Source: Komagataeibacter swingsii
Lineage (GTDB): Bacteria; Pseudomonadota; Alphaproteobacteria; Acetobacterales; Acetobacteraceae
DNA: 64,000 nt
Assembly: GCF_003207895.1 (NCBI RefSeq)
Contig: NZ_NKUB01000004.1
Span: 1 to 64,000, forward strand
Reading direction: 5' to 3'
This document shows, one piece after another, positions 43,904 to 53,122 of this stretch (positions within the stretch are counted from its first letter, which is position 1; every line of letters begins with the position of its first letter). A model generated the notes under the pieces. It searched no databases. It saw nothing but the letters and a program-made list of their open reading frames with translations, and was not told the DNA's origin. The position numbers and the translations under genes were made by a program.

Positions 43904-44716
43904 TCAGCCCTGACAGGCCGCCCGCAAGGTGGCCAGCAGGTCGGGGCGACGGGGCAATGCAATCCCGTCCCACGCCATGACTTCACGCACGGACAGGCTG
44001 TTTAGGGTGAACGCCGCCGTCGCCATGCGCAACTGAGCGGGCGCAATACGGCCTTCCCGCACGATCCCTGCATCCATCACCACCCCGCGCGCCGTTCCGG
44101 GCAAGGCGCCATCGCTGACCGGCGGGGTGACAAGCTGCCCGCCAAGGCAGGCGACCAGCGTGCTGGCGCTGGTCTCGGCCACGAAACCCGCGTGGTTGAG
44201 CAGCACGGCGTCATCCGCGCCCTGTTCGGCCGCCTCCATCCGCGCCAGGATGGAGGGCAGGTAATTCAGGCTTTTTATCCGCGACAGGATGCTGCCCGCA
44301 TCGCGCCTGTGGGATGCGGTGACCAGCCGCACCGGGGTCGCGGGCGGCAGGCCGGATGCGGCCGTCAGCAGCACTGTCGGCGTGACCTGCGCGGGCGGCA
44401 GCAGGCCGCGCGGCCCCACCCCGCGGGTGCAGGTCAGGCGCAGCGACCCGGTTTCCATCCCGCAGGCGTCCAGCAGGGCGGCAATGCCCGCCATAATGGC
44501 CGCCGGGTCGGGCGGCGGCAGCATGATGGCCGCCGCCCCCTGCGCCAGGCGGTTCATGTGGCGGTCGAGATACCGGATCTGCCCGCCCGCCACGCGCATG
44601 GTCTCGAACACGCCGTCCCCCAGCAGGAAACCCCGGTCCGCCGTGTCCACATATGCGCCGCCCGCGGGCAGTATCCGGCCATTGAGCCATATGGGCAGGG
44701 AAACGGGTGCGGTCAT
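43904..44716 (-). CDS. pabC: Class IV aminotransferase, probable aminodeoxychorismate lyase
   Basis: 270 residues. The PLP-binding Lys is in SRIKSLNYLPSILARMEA; the N-terminus DRGFLLGDGVFETMRV and VAETSASTLVAC are typical of fold-type IV enzymes. The neighbourhood with pabB makes 4-amino-4-deoxychorismate lyase (p-aminobenzoate for folate) the likely role, although D-amino-acid or branched-chain transaminases share this fold. AAGGA precedes ATG. It lies downstream of pabB with hairpin repeat E between. Confidence 0.82.
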   Translation of the reverse strand: MTAPVSLPIWLNGRILPAGGAYVDTADRGFLLGDGVFETMRVAGGQIRYLDRHMNRLAQGAAAIMLPPPDPAAIMAGIAALLDACGMETGSLRLTCTRGVGPRGLLPPAQVTPTVLLTAASGLPPATPVRLVTASHRRDAGSILSRIKSLNYLPSILARMEAAEQGADDAVLLNHAGFVAETSASTLVACLGGQLVTPPVSDGALPGTARGVVMDAGIVREGRIAPAQLRMATAAFTLNSLSVREVMAWDGIALPRRPDLLATLRAACQG

Positions 44717-44760
44717 GAGGGATTTCCTTGCGGCCTTGCCAGAACCAGAAACCCAAAAGA

Positions 44761-44836
44761 GGTTTCTGGTGACGCTTTTTGCAGAAAGCTCCAGGAAACG
44801 CCGCCTTTATTGGAAAAAGACGGCGCCCGGCAATTT
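44761..44836 (-). repeat. Paired-hairpin intergenic repeat, copy E (degenerate, inverted)
   Basis: On the minus strand relative to copies A-D: GGTTTCTGGTGACGC, CTTTTTGCAGAAAG and CGCCGCCTTTATTGG/AAAAAGACGGCG recall both stems with many changes. Lies between pabB and pabC. Confidence 0.6.
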
Positions 44837-44843
44837 CCGTTCT

Positions 44844-46193
44844 TTATGGCCAATGGAAAATATCCAGCAGGGCCGCGATTTTCAGCTGCATTTCACGGTA
44901 TTCGCGCATCGGGTCTGAATCGAAGGTAATGCCCCCGCCCGCCGCCGCGATGATGCGCTCCGGTGTCATGGACAGCGCGCGGATGATGACGGAACTGTCC
45001 ATGGCCCCGTCGCACCCGATCCATGTCACCGCGCCGCAATAGGCCCCCCGGCTGGAGGCTTCCAGTCCGTCAATGATCTGCATGGCGCGGTGCTTGGGGG
45101 CACCCGTAACCGAACCCGGCGGCAGGGTGGCGGCCAGCAGGTCGAAGGCATCACATCCCGCGCGCAGCCGTCCCGTGACCTCGGACACCAGATGATGAAC
45201 ATGGGTGAACCGTTCCACCCCGAACAGTTCGGGCACGCTGATGCTGCCGATCGTCGCCACGCGGCCGATGTCATTGCGCATGAGGTCCACGATCATCAGG
45301 TTTTCGGCCCGTTCCTTTGCATCATGCTTCAGGCGATGGGCCAGTCGCGCGTCTTCCGCCGCCGACCGGCCACGCGGGGCGGTGCCCTTTATGGGCCGGG
45401 TGCGCACCGTGCCATCGGGGGCAAGGGCGATGAACCGCTCGGGCGAGGCGCTGAGCAGGGCGAAGGCCCCGTCACATGACAGGAAGGCCCCGAACGGCGC
45501 GGGCGATCCGGCGCGCAATGCCCGATAGGCGTCCACCGGCGCCAGACCGGCAGGCCGGGCGGCATACATGCGCCCGGTCATGTTGACCTGAAACACCTCG
45601 CCCGCCGCGATCCGCTCCACCGCCTGCGCCACACCGGCGCGATAGGCCACGCCATCATGATCCGGCACGAAAGGCAGGGCGGGCAACGCGGGGATTGGCC
45701 CTGCCGGACCAACCGCCTCCCACCGCGCCACCAGGCGGGCGATACGATCCGCAGGCAGGGCCATGGCGTCGTGGGCCGCCAGCCATGCCCGGCCATGCAG
45801 GCGGTCAAGGACAATGGCGTGGTCGTAAATGCCGAACGCCGCCTCCGGCTGGGCCGGGTCCTCCCCGTGCCGGGTCACGATGCCCGCCATGCGCAGCCCC
45901 GCGCCATAACCGGCAAACCCGACCACGCCCCCGGCAAAGGGCACATCGACGGGACAGCCGCCCACGGGCAGGCAGTCCCGCAGCACCGTCAGAAGGTCGT
46001 GTTCCACCGCCACGCCATCCAGCGTGCACTGGCCTGCATGCTGGGTCACCACATGCACCGGGTCACGGCAGATGATGGCCCAGCGCGCCCGGTCGCCCAC
46101 CTCGCCCCCGCTATCCAGGCAGGCAAGCCACGGCAGGTGCCCCCACGCCGCAAGGACGGCGTCCACATCCCGCCATGGCAGGGGCAGGCTCAT
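44844..46193 (-). CDS. pabB: Aminodeoxychorismate synthase component I
   Basis: 449 residues of the chorismate-binding family. RTRPIKGTAPRGRS carries the PIKGT motif of PabB (not TrpE), and ENLMIVDLMRNDIGRV plus PPGSVTGAPKHRAM and AGGGITFDSDP complete the active site. With a glutamine amidotransferase it makes aminodeoxychorismate. AGGGA is four bases before ATG 46193; ATG 46208 overlapping the ptsP stop is an alternative. It directly follows ptsP, so the folate gene rides on the PTS operon. Confidence 0.92.
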   Translation of the reverse strand: MSLPLPWRDVDAVLAAWGHLPWLACLDSGGEVGDRARWAIICRDPVHVVTQHAGQCTLDGVAVEHDLLTVLRDCLPVGGCPVDVPFAGGVVGFAGYGAGLRMAGIVTRHGEDPAQPEAAFGIYDHAIVLDRLHGRAWLAAHDAMALPADRIARLVARWEAVGPAGPIPALPALPFVPDHDGVAYRAGVAQAVERIAAGEVFQVNMTGRMYAARPAGLAPVDAYRALRAGSPAPFGAFLSCDGAFALLSASPERFIALAPDGTVRTRPIKGTAPRGRSAAEDARLAHRLKHDAKERAENLMIVDLMRNDIGRVATIGSISVPELFGVERFTHVHHLVSEVTGRLRAGCDAFDLLAATLPPGSVTGAPKHRAMQIIDGLEASSRGAYCGAVTWIGCDGAMDSSVIIRALSMTPERIIAAAGGGITFDSDPMREYREMQLKIAALLDIFHWP

Positions 46194-46200
46194 GCCGTCC

Positions 46201-48039
46201 CTATCCATCCCCGGGGTGCCGCAGGTCATGGGCATAGGCCGCCAGCATGGCGCGGACTTCCTCCCCATCCGTCGCCTCCAGCGCACGGCAGGCCATGCGG
46301 CGGCAGTCATCCATGGCGGCCGCGCGGATCGCCCGCTTGACCCGTGGCACGGCGGACGCATGCATGGAGAAGGACCGTACCCCCAGCCCTACCAGCAGCG
46401 GCACCGCCAGCGGGTCGGACGCCAGTTCCCCGCAGACGGAAACCGGCCTGCGCTGGCGCAGCCCCGCATCCGCCGTCATGCGCACAAGACGCAGCACCGC
46501 CGGATGCAGCGGGTCATACAGGGCCGTCACATCCGCCGCCGCCCGGTCGGCGGCAAGGGCGTACATGGTCAGGTCATTGGTGCCGATGGCCAGGAATTCG
46601 GCCTCCTGCGCCAGCACGTCGGCCATGAGGGCGGCGGCAGGCGTTTCAATCATGATGCCAAGCGGCGGCAGCGGGTCGGGAATTTCCACCCCCTTGCGCC
46701 GCAGCCTGCGCCCGATGCGGGCATAAATGTCGCGCGCCGCCCGCACTTCCCCCACGCCGGACACCATGGGCAGCAACACCCGCACCGGCCCCGCATGGGC
46801 CACGCGCAGGATGGCGGCGAACTGCGTTTCCAGCAGGGCATGGTGCTGCAGCAGCAGCCGGATGCCCCGCACGCCCAGCGCCGGATTGACATCGCCCCCG
46901 TTGCCAATCCCCACGCGCGACAGGGCATCGCTGTTCTTTTCACTGCCCCAGTCCACCACGCGGATCGTGACCGGGTCGCCCGCCATGGCTTCGATCAGGG
47001 GCAGGTAAATGGCTTCCTGCCGGTCTTCATCCGGCAGGGTATCGGTATTCATGAACAGGAATTCACTGCGCAGCAGCCCGATGCCCGCCGCCCCCGACTG
47101 CGCCACCATGGGCAGTTCGGCCGGGATTTCCAGGTTGGCCTGAAGCGTCAGCACCTCCCCGCTGGACAGGCGGGCAGGCAGGCGGCGCAGGCGGCCCAGC
47201 ATCTGGCGTTCACGCGCATAGGCCGCGACATCCACCCGCGCCGCCGCCGCCGTGCGGCTGGAGGGACGGATGATGACCTGCCCCGTCGCCCCATCCACCA
47301 CCAGGCGCGTGCGCCGCCGCACCTGCGCCAGCAGCCCGTGGGCGGCCAGAACGGCGGGAATGCCCAGCGCGCGCAGCAGGATGGCGGTATGACCCGTGCT
47401 GCCACCTTCTTCCGTCACCACGGCGGCGATGCGGGAGGGATCGATCAGGGCGGCATCGGCGGGGCGCAACTGCTCGGCGACCAGAATGGCCCCGTCCGGC
47501 AGGGCGGAAAAGGAACGGTAGGGCGTACCACTGAGGTTACGGACCAGCCTGCGCCCGATTTCACGGAATTCGCCCGCCCGCCTGCGGGCCGCCACCGCGT
47601 CCTCGCCCTGCGGCGCGGGGCGACCGGGCGGGGCCAGCATGTGGGCGGCCAGTGCCTCGGTTTCCTGCATGACGGCGGCTTCGGCCAGCATGCCGTGTTC
47701 CAGCCGCGCCTCGATCCCGCGCCGCAGGCGCGAAGGCCCCAGCATGCGGCGATAGACTTCCAGCAGGGAACCGATTTCCACCTGCCCGTCTTCCGGCAGC
47801 AGGGCCAGACGGTCATGCAGGCGGCCAAGCTGGGCCACGGAACGGCTTATGGCGTCGTGCAGGCGGGTGCGTTCATGGCCCGGATTGCAGTCCCGACGCG
47901 CCATGTCCACCGGCGGCGGGGCCGGTTCATGCGCGACAGCGGCGTAACCGATCGCGACACCGGGGGAGACAGGCTGGCCTTCCAGCCGGACTTCACCCAC
48001 GCGGGGGCGCTGCTTCGGGCGGCGTTCAGTCGCCTTCAT
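46201..48039 (-). CDS. ptsP: PEP-protein phosphotransferase (enzyme I)
   Basis: 612 residues. N-terminal swivelling domain with the phospho-His block GGSTGHTAILLRALGIPA (here EEGGSTGHTA), then the PEP-binding barrel: GLLRSEFLFM, VTIRVVDWGSEKN, and the C-terminal VCGELASDP. No GAF domain, so it is closer to plain EI than to EI-Ntr. It phosphorylates HPr. The start overlaps the HPr stop by 14 bases. Confidence 0.93.
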   Translation of the reverse strand: MKATERRPKQRPRVGEVRLEGQPVSPGVAIGYAAVAHEPAPPPVDMARRDCNPGHERTRLHDAISRSVAQLGRLHDRLALLPEDGQVEIGSLLEVYRRMLGPSRLRRGIEARLEHGMLAEAAVMQETEALAAHMLAPPGRPAPQGEDAVAARRRAGEFREIGRRLVRNLSGTPYRSFSALPDGAILVAEQLRPADAALIDPSRIAAVVTEEGGSTGHTAILLRALGIPAVLAAHGLLAQVRRRTRLVVDGATGQVIIRPSSRTAAAARVDVAAYARERQMLGRLRRLPARLSSGEVLTLQANLEIPAELPMVAQSGAAGIGLLRSEFLFMNTDTLPDEDRQEAIYLPLIEAMAGDPVTIRVVDWGSEKNSDALSRVGIGNGGDVNPALGVRGIRLLLQHHALLETQFAAILRVAHAGPVRVLLPMVSGVGEVRAARDIYARIGRRLRRKGVEIPDPLPPLGIMIETPAAALMADVLAQEAEFLAIGTNDLTMYALAADRAAADVTALYDPLHPAVLRLVRMTADAGLRQRRPVSVCGELASDPLAVPLLVGLGVRSFSMHASAVPRVKRAIRAAAMDDCRRMACRALEATDGEEVRAMLAAYAHDLRHPGDG

Positions 48040-48322
48040 CAAACCCGGCCCCGACCAGCCGCGCCAGGGCCGCAAGCGCCTGTGGCCCCTGGGGGCCGGT
48101 GGTGGTGATGGTGATCGTCTCGCCCCTGCCCGCGCCCAGCATCATAAGACCCATGATGGAATGGCCCGAAACCGTCATGCCCGCATGGGTGACATCGACG
48201 CCCGCATCGAATTTTTCGGCAACCGTCACGAATTTCGCGGCGGCGCGCGCATGCAGCCCGCGCTGGTTCACGATCCCCACATCCATCCGGTGCGGCACGG
48301 GCCGTGTCGCCGTTTCAGCCAC
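48026..48322 (-). CDS. ptsH: HPr phosphocarrier protein
   Basis: 98 residues from GTG 48322, with VNQRGLHARAAAKFV carrying the phosphorylated His, and HSIMGLMMLGAG carrying the regulatory Ser position for HprK. The GTG start overlaps the EIIA stop by eight bases; ATG 48286 is an alternative giving 86 residues. It shuttles phosphate from EI to EIIA. Confidence 0.9.
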   Translation of the reverse strand: MAETATRPVPHRMDVGIVNQRGLHARAAAKFVTVAEKFDAGVDVTHAGMTVSGHSIMGLMMLGAGRGETITITTTGPQGPQALAALARLVGAGFDEGD

Positions 48323-48773
48323 CGTGGCCTGCCACGCCGTCCGCCTCGCCCACGCATTCCCCCACACCCGACAGGCAGGCCGCGGGCAGGTGGGACGCCA
48401 CGGATATGTAACGCCTGCCCGCCGCTTCCGCGCCGTTGAGGCATTCGCGCATATCCGCATGGACGCGCATCTGCGCCAGCTTGACCAGCATGGGCATGTT
48501 CACCCCCGCCAGCACTTCCACCCGGTCGGTTTCCAGCACGGAAACCGCGACATTCGATGGCGTGCTGCCGAACATGTCGGTCAGCAGGATGACGCCCTGC
48601 CCGCTATCGACCGAGTCGATGGCCTGTTGCAGCGCATCGCGGCATGTACCGGGCAGGGCGGTGGCGGTGACGTTGAACACCGCCGTCTGCGCCTGCGGGC
48701 CGACCACATGTTCGAGTTCCCCCTTCAGGGTCTCGCCAAGGACACCATGCATCACGAACACGAGACCGATCAT
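48315..48773 (-). CDS. PTS EIIA component, mannose family
   Basis: 152 residues. MIGLVFVMHGVLGETL places the phosphorylated His at residue 9; ILLTDMFGSTPSNVAV is the second family motif. No EIIB or EIIC genes are near, so it probably serves regulation (as EIIA-Man in other Alphaproteobacteria) and not sugar import. It overlaps rapZ by four bases. Confidence 0.92.
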   Translation of the reverse strand: MIGLVFVMHGVLGETLKGELEHVVGPQAQTAVFNVTATALPGTCRDALQQAIDSVDSGQGVILLTDMFGSTPSNVAVSVLETDRVEVLAGVNMPMLVKLAQMRVHADMRECLNGAEAAGRRYISVASHLPAACLSGVGECVGEADGVAGHGG

Positions 48774-49753
48774 TGCGGGCCTGTCTGCTCCGTTGTTTCA
48801 GGCAGCCCACGTGGCCGGTTGGCCCATCGCCAGCTGCTGCGGCCCTGACGGGCCAGTTCACGATGCATGATAACCACCGGCCATGCATCATGTGGATGGG
48901 TATTGCCAGCACATTGTGCAAGCCTTAGCGCAAGGGCCTCGACCAGTGTGACGGAACGGTGCCGGCCGCCCGAACAGCCTATGGCGATGGTGGCGTATTT
49001 CTTTCCCTCGCGCACGAAACGCGGCAGTACCAGTTCCAGCAATCCCACGATACGGTCAAGGAATTCCTGGTAATCGGGGTCACAGGCGACATAATCCGCC
49101 ACATCCGCATCCAGCCCGGTCATGGCGGACAGGGCAGGTTCATAATAGGGATTGGTCAGGAAACGGGCATCGAACACCATGTCCGCTTCACGCGGAAGGC
49201 CCGCCGGAAAGGCGAATGACATGAGGGCGACCGTCAGGCCATCGAGTCCCCCCGCCGTCCATTCCCCGAAACGCGCCTCGACCAGTTGCCGCAGTTCCGG
49301 TGGCGGCAGGTCGGAGGTATCGATCACCACATCCGCCGCTTCGCGCAGGGGAGATGTCAGGCGGATCTCGGCCTCGATCCCTTCCTTGACAGTGCCATGG
49401 ACGGCCTGCGGGTGCCGCCTGCGGGTGGCGGTGTAGCGACGCAGCAGGACGCTTTCCTCGGCCGTTGCGTATATCAGTTCCGCATTCAGGCCCGGGTTGA
49501 CCCGCAGCCGCGCCAGCGCCGCCAGCACGGCGGAGGCATCGAACCCGCGCGTGCGGGAATCGACCCCGATCGCCACGGGGCGTTCGGCCCGGGCCACGAT
49601 TTCATCCAGCATGCCCAGCGGCGGATTGTCGATCACCTCGTGCCCCAGATCCTCCAGAATGCGCAGAATCGAGGACTTGCCCGCCCCGGACAGCCCGGTG
49701 ACAAGCAGGATACGACGGGGAAGAGGTGTGTCTTCATGCATGGTGTCAGTCAC
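48770..49753 (-). CDS. rapZ: RapZ-type nucleotide-binding RNase adapter
   Basis: 327 residues. Walker A GLSGAGKS at 20-27; the C-terminal RapZ block KKYATIAIGCSGGRHRSVTL is conserved (Ser replaces the usual Thr of GCTGG). In Gammaproteobacteria RapZ guides RNase E to GlmZ RNA; in this lineage the role is not known. It follows hprK and precedes the EIIA gene. Confidence 0.92.
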   Translation of the reverse strand: MTDTMHEDTPLPRRILLVTGLSGAGKSSILRILEDLGHEVIDNPPLGMLDEIVARAERPVAIGVDSRTRGFDASAVLAALARLRVNPGLNAELIYATAEESVLLRRYTATRRRHPQAVHGTVKEGIEAEIRLTSPLREAADVVIDTSDLPPPELRQLVEARFGEWTAGGLDGLTVALMSFAFPAGLPREADMVFDARFLTNPYYEPALSAMTGLDADVADYVACDPDYQEFLDRIVGLLELVLPRFVREGKKYATIAIGCSGGRHRSVTLVEALALRLAQCAGNTHPHDAWPVVIMHRELARQGRSSWRWANRPRGLPETTEQTGPQ

Positions 49754-49876
49754 GCAAAACCCTGACTTCTGTCAGCCACATGCCCAATGACAGAGCGCTG
49801 TATCATGGCGGGATCGAAAACCTTTTCTTACCCCCATTGTTCCCTGAATGGGCGACAATGGAAAGTGGCGACGATA

Positions 49877-50320
49877 TCACATCTGCCTTTCATCAAGCAG
49901 TTGCCTGCGACCGGCGATGCAGTCCAGCACCAGCCCGATCCGGGCAACGGCGGAAGGCTGCGCCGGATCAAGGAAGAACACCGGCTGCCCCGCGATCTTA
50001 TCACGGTGTGGCGGCGGGGGGAGCCGTGGCGGATAGTCCGGCGGGGAAACCAGCCTTGCAACGGCGGCAACACGCACGCGCGCACGGTAGCCCATGCGTA
50101 TGATCCCGATGCCGCGCACTTCCAGCAGCCCGGCAAGGGCCGCGGGCGCACTGGCCCAGCCTGCGCGCAGGCAGACCCGGTCATCGGCCACCAGGTCATA
50201 GCCCGCGTCAATCAGGCGCAGCAGCAGGTCGGACTTGCCCGAACCCGACGGGCCGCACAGCATGATGCCCTGCGCCCCCCGCGCGGCACAGGATGCATGG
50301 ATCTGGACCGGATCATTCAT
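49877..50320 (-). CDS. hprK: Short HPr kinase/phosphorylase (C-terminal domain only)
   Basis: 147 residues, about half the Firmicute protein: the N-terminal domain is missing, as is usual in Alphaproteobacteria. Walker A GPSGSGKS at 23-30, then LVADDRVCLRAG and the HprK-specific LLEVRGIGIIRM. It should phosphorylate Ser of HPr. It begins the run hprK-rapZ-EIIA-HPr-EI, with 123 bases before rapZ. Confidence 0.9.
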   Translation of the reverse strand: MNDPVQIHASCAARGAQGIMLCGPSGSGKSDLLLRLIDAGYDLVADDRVCLRAGWASAPAALAGLLEVRGIGIIRMGYRARVRVAAVARLVSPPDYPPRLPPPPHRDKIAGQPVFFLDPAQPSAVARIGLVLDCIAGRRQLLDERQM

Positions 50321-50420
50321 GGGACATGGGGCTTATCCCAAAGGCGTCATTTCGGGGATGGAAAAATTTTTATGGACAAAACATGACCATTTTGTGATTC
50401 TGGCCCCAATGGAAGAAAAC

Positions 50421-50780
50421 ATGCCGTTCCGCCCTTCGCCGGAAGTACATATCCGGCACCTGACCGGCGTCGATACCACGACCGGGCAGTTCCCGACCGA
50501 GCTGTTTCCCCAGATCAGGCAGGCGCTGGCCACGGGCATTGCCCGGCTGGGCCAACAGGGCATGACGGCGGAAAACGTGACCCGCGTCACCTTCACCCTG
50601 CGCGAAACTGATGGATTTAGCGCCTGCTTTCCCCTTCTGAACGACCTGTTCGGCCGTACCTGCCCCGCCACGACGCTGCGGCTGGTCAAGCAGTTCGACC
50701 GGGACGGGCAACTGGCGGAAATCGAACTGGTGGCCCTGCCTGCACAGGCTGATGACACGCCGTTCCCGGACACTGTCTGA
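50421..50780 (+). CDS. RidA/YjgF-like protein
   Basis: 119 residues with the RidA fold: ENVTRVTFTLRETDGFSACFP, LNDLFGRTCPATTLRLVK and EIELVALPA. The key Arg of RidA enamine/imine deaminases is not clearly in place (TTLRLV), so it may be a RidA paralogue without deaminase activity. GGAAGA lies seven bases before ATG 50421; ATG 50409 is an alternative. Divergent from hprK. Confidence 0.82.
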   Translation: MPFRPSPEVHIRHLTGVDTTTGQFPTELFPQIRQALATGIARLGQQGMTAENVTRVTFTLRETDGFSACFPLLNDLFGRTCPATTLRLVKQFDRDGQLAEIELVALPAQADDTPFPDTV

Positions 50781-50847
50781 AAACAGTCCCATAGTGCCGG
50801 CCCCATGGGCCAATCAGTCGGATACGGTCATGCGGGGGAAAGGAAAG

Positions 50848-50923
50848 TGGTGGAGCTGAGGGGAATCGAACCCCTGACCTCCTCATTGCGAACGAGGCGC
50901 TCTCCCATCTGAGCTACAGCCCC
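50848..50923 (-). tRNA. tRNA-Ala (CGC)
   Basis: 76 nt on the minus strand, from GGGGCTG to CAGCTCC-ACCA with encoded CCA. The anticodon arm CCTCG-TTCGCAA-TGAGG gives CGC; the T arm GGTTCGATTCC is standard. Confidence 0.97.
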
Positions 50924-51067
50924 ACAATCCTCGCGCGATACATACCCCGCCGGGGCTACAAGTCAAGACCCATTTTGGGGGCGGCAATCGCTTTTCTGCC
51001 CCGCCCATCGTGTTCATAGCAGTTGTATGCGGGCGTGACGGACACTAAATTCTGTTTCCCATCATCC

Positions 51068-51388
51068 ATGAAGGTTGGCCCGTTGATCACCATTATCTTT
51101 AACCTGCTGGCTGAACTCGTACAGCTTTATTACTATGTGGTGATGCTGGCCTGTCTGTTCAGCTTCCTGCTGGGCTTCGGCATCCTCGACCCGCGTAACC
51201 AGATTGTCTGGAACATCTCGAACTTCCTGTTCCGCATGACCGAACCGGTCCTGCGCCCGATCCGGAACATCCTGCCCAACATTGGCAATATCGACCTCAG
51301 CCCGCTCGTCCTGCTGCTGCTGCTGCAGTACGTGGTGATGCCGGTCATGGGCAAGATCTACGGCATGCTTATGGTCGGGATTGCATAA
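51068..51388 (+). CDS. YggT family membrane protein
   Basis: 106 residues. Two hydrophobic segments flank the conserved NFLFRMTEPVLRPIRNILP and GNIDLSPLVLLLLLQYVV motif of YggT. Inner-membrane protein, implicated in cell shape or osmotic response in other bacteria. ATG 51068 chosen because it gives the family N-terminus. Confidence 0.9.
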   Translation: MKVGPLITIIFNLLAELVQLYYYVVMLACLFSFLLGFGILDPRNQIVWNISNFLFRMTEPVLRPIRNILPNIGNIDLSPLVLLLLLQYVVMPVMGKIYGMLMVGIA

Positions 51389-51491
51389 AATTCCTTGGTT
51401 GCGGGCTATCCCCCCCGCGACGGAGGCGCATATAACAGGACATACAGGCCTTGGCTTTCCTTCGGCCCGGATTTCAGGAGTTTATCATCAC

Positions 51492-51938
51492 ATGAAGAAA
51501 ATGAACCGTTTCCTGGCTCTCGCCGCGGCCCTGCCACTGGCTGCCGCCCTATCCGGCGCGCCCGCGCATGCACAGGGCTTCGGTGACCTGACCGGGGGGT
51601 CGGGTGGACTGGGCAAGGCAGGCAGCCTGCTTTCGGGCAGTGGCCTGAACGTGCCGTCCGTCTCGTCGCTGGCCCCTTCCAACGTCACGGGCCTGCTGAG
51701 CTACTGCGTGCAGAACAACTACCTGCAGGGCAACAGCCCCACCACCCTGCTGTCGTCGCTGAAGCAGAAGGCGGGCCTCGATACCTCCGGCAGCCAGTAT
51801 TCCAACGGCCAGAACGGCATTCTTGATACCGGCAATGGCAATACGTTCTCGCTGTCGTCGCTGAGCGGCAACCTGAAGCAGAAGGTCACAACCAAGGTCT
51901 GCAACGCCGTGCTGAAGCAGGGCAAGTCCCTGCTCTGA
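51492..51938 (+). CDS. Exported DUF2501 family protein
   Basis: 148 residues. Signal peptide MKKMNRFLALAAALPLAA... cleaved after AHA (about residue 27); then a Gly/Ser-rich segment and a domain with CVQNNYL and VTTKVCNAVL whose two Cys may pair. Matches DUF2501 (YjjA-like) periplasmic proteins of unknown role. AGGAG is eleven bases upstream. Confidence 0.85.
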   Translation: MKKMNRFLALAAALPLAAALSGAPAHAQGFGDLTGGSGGLGKAGSLLSGSGLNVPSVSSLAPSNVTGLLSYCVQNNYLQGNSPTTLLSSLKQKAGLDTSGSQYSNGQNGILDTGNGNTFSLSSLSGNLKQKVTTKVCNAVLKQGKSLL

Positions 51939-51963
51939 TCCGGCAAACGGATGTCCGCCCGGT

Positions 51964-52413
51964 TCAGAACGGGCGGACAACCACCATGATCACGATGATC
52001 ATCATGAGAACGGTCGGCACCTCGTTCGCCATGCGGTAGAACCGTTCGGGCCGGGTATTGCGGTCATTGGCGAAATCCCGCCGCCAGCGCCCGCATGCGC
52101 CGTTGAATCCCGCCATCGCCAGCACACAGGCAAGCTTGGTGATCCACCAGCCGGAATGCCAGTCGACCAGACCCGGAATGGCCGACAGCAGGCCACCGAA
52201 CAGGAACGTGCTGACCATGGCCGGCATCATGATGAAACGCAGCAGCTTGTATTCCATCACCTTGAAGCGTTCGGATTCAGCCGTGCCCACCGCCACCTGG
52301 CAGTGATAGACAAACAGGCGCGGCAGATAGAACAGTCCCGCCATCCATGCGATGAATGACATGATGTGGAACGCCTTCAGCCACAGCATGATGGACGCCA
52401 GCGCATCAATCAT
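51964..52413 (-). CDS. hemJ: Protoporphyrinogen IX oxidase HemJ
   Basis: 149 residues, four membrane helices. KAFHIMSFIAWMAGLFYLPR holds the conserved His, and WWITKLACVLAM the conserved Lys. Oxidises protoporphyrinogen IX with the respiratory quinone pool. Its ATG overlaps the HAD gene stop by eight bases, and hemE lies one gene upstream. Confidence 0.93.
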   Translation of the reverse strand: MIDALASIMLWLKAFHIMSFIAWMAGLFYLPRLFVYHCQVAVGTAESERFKVMEYKLLRFIMMPAMVSTFLFGGLLSAIPGLVDWHSGWWITKLACVLAMAGFNGACGRWRRDFANDRNTRPERFYRMANEVPTVLMMIIVIMVVVRPF

Positions 52414-53122
52414 GCGCGGCCCCGTGGTGTTTCTGGCTGTCCAGGATGCGCCGCAGCAGCGGCACGAATTCATCAAGATGCGCGATCCGCAGCAGCCCCG
52501 GCCATGATGGCGCGGGCAGGCCCACGGGCCTGAGCAGCACGCATCCCATGCCCGCCGCCTGCGCCGCGCGCGCGCCAGTATCGGTATCCTCCAGCACGAT
52601 GCAGTTTTCAGGCGGCACACCCTGCGCCTTCGCCGCCGCCAGGTAGACGGCCGGGTCCGGCTTGGGCTGGCCCATGTCGCGCGCGGAATGGATATGCGCG
52701 GGCGCGATCAGGGCATCAAGCCCGGTACGGCCGAATTTCGCCTCCATCTCCATGACCGAGGAATTGGAACCGATACGGTAGGGCAGCCCGAGGGCCGCCA
52801 CCCCACGCAGCATGGCGGGAGCGCCGTCTATGGTCTCCGCCTCGCTGCGCATGAGGGTGACAAGGTTATGCTGCATCTGCGCGGGCCAGTCATCGGGCAG
52901 GGTGATGCCCTCCGCCTGCTCGATCTCATGCTTCAGCGCCGTCAGGGCATGGCCCGCAAAACGGTGCACCGCGTCCTCATCGCTTATGGCCAGACCATAT
53001 TCGCGCAGGTTGCGGGCGATCATGCGGCATGACGGTCCCTCGCTGTCGATCAGGACGCCATCACAATCAAAAATGACCAGCTTGAGCGCGCCATCGGGAC
53101 GCAGGGCGGCAGGCAGCATCAT
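52406..53122 (-). CDS. HAD family hydrolase (phosphoglycolate phosphatase-like)
   Basis: 238 residues. Motif I FDCDGVLIDSEG, motif II GSNSSV, motif III/IV KPDPAVYLAAA and VLEDTDTGARAA. The cap domain of about 70 residues fits subfamily I (beta-phosphoglucomutase/Gph-like). Start codon follows the hemE stop directly, and its stop overlaps hemJ. It is tightly embedded in the haem genes although its substrate is not evident. Confidence 0.88.
   Translation of the reverse strand: MMLPAALRPDGALKLVIFDCDGVLIDSEGPSCRMIARNLREYGLAISDEDAVHRFAGHALTALKHEIEQAEGITLPDDWPAQMQHNLVTLMRSEAETIDGAPAMLRGVAALGLPYRIGSNSSVMEMEAKFGRTGLDALIAPAHIHSARDMGQPKPDPAVYLAAAKAQGVPPENCIVLEDTDTGARAAQAAGMGCVLLRPVGLPAPSWPGLLRIAHLDEFVPLLRRILDSQKHHGAAHD

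Noticed and set aside
46024..48108. Plus-strand open frame of 694 codons opposite ptsP/pabB
   Set aside because: Antisense shadow; the minus-strand genes have full motif sets.
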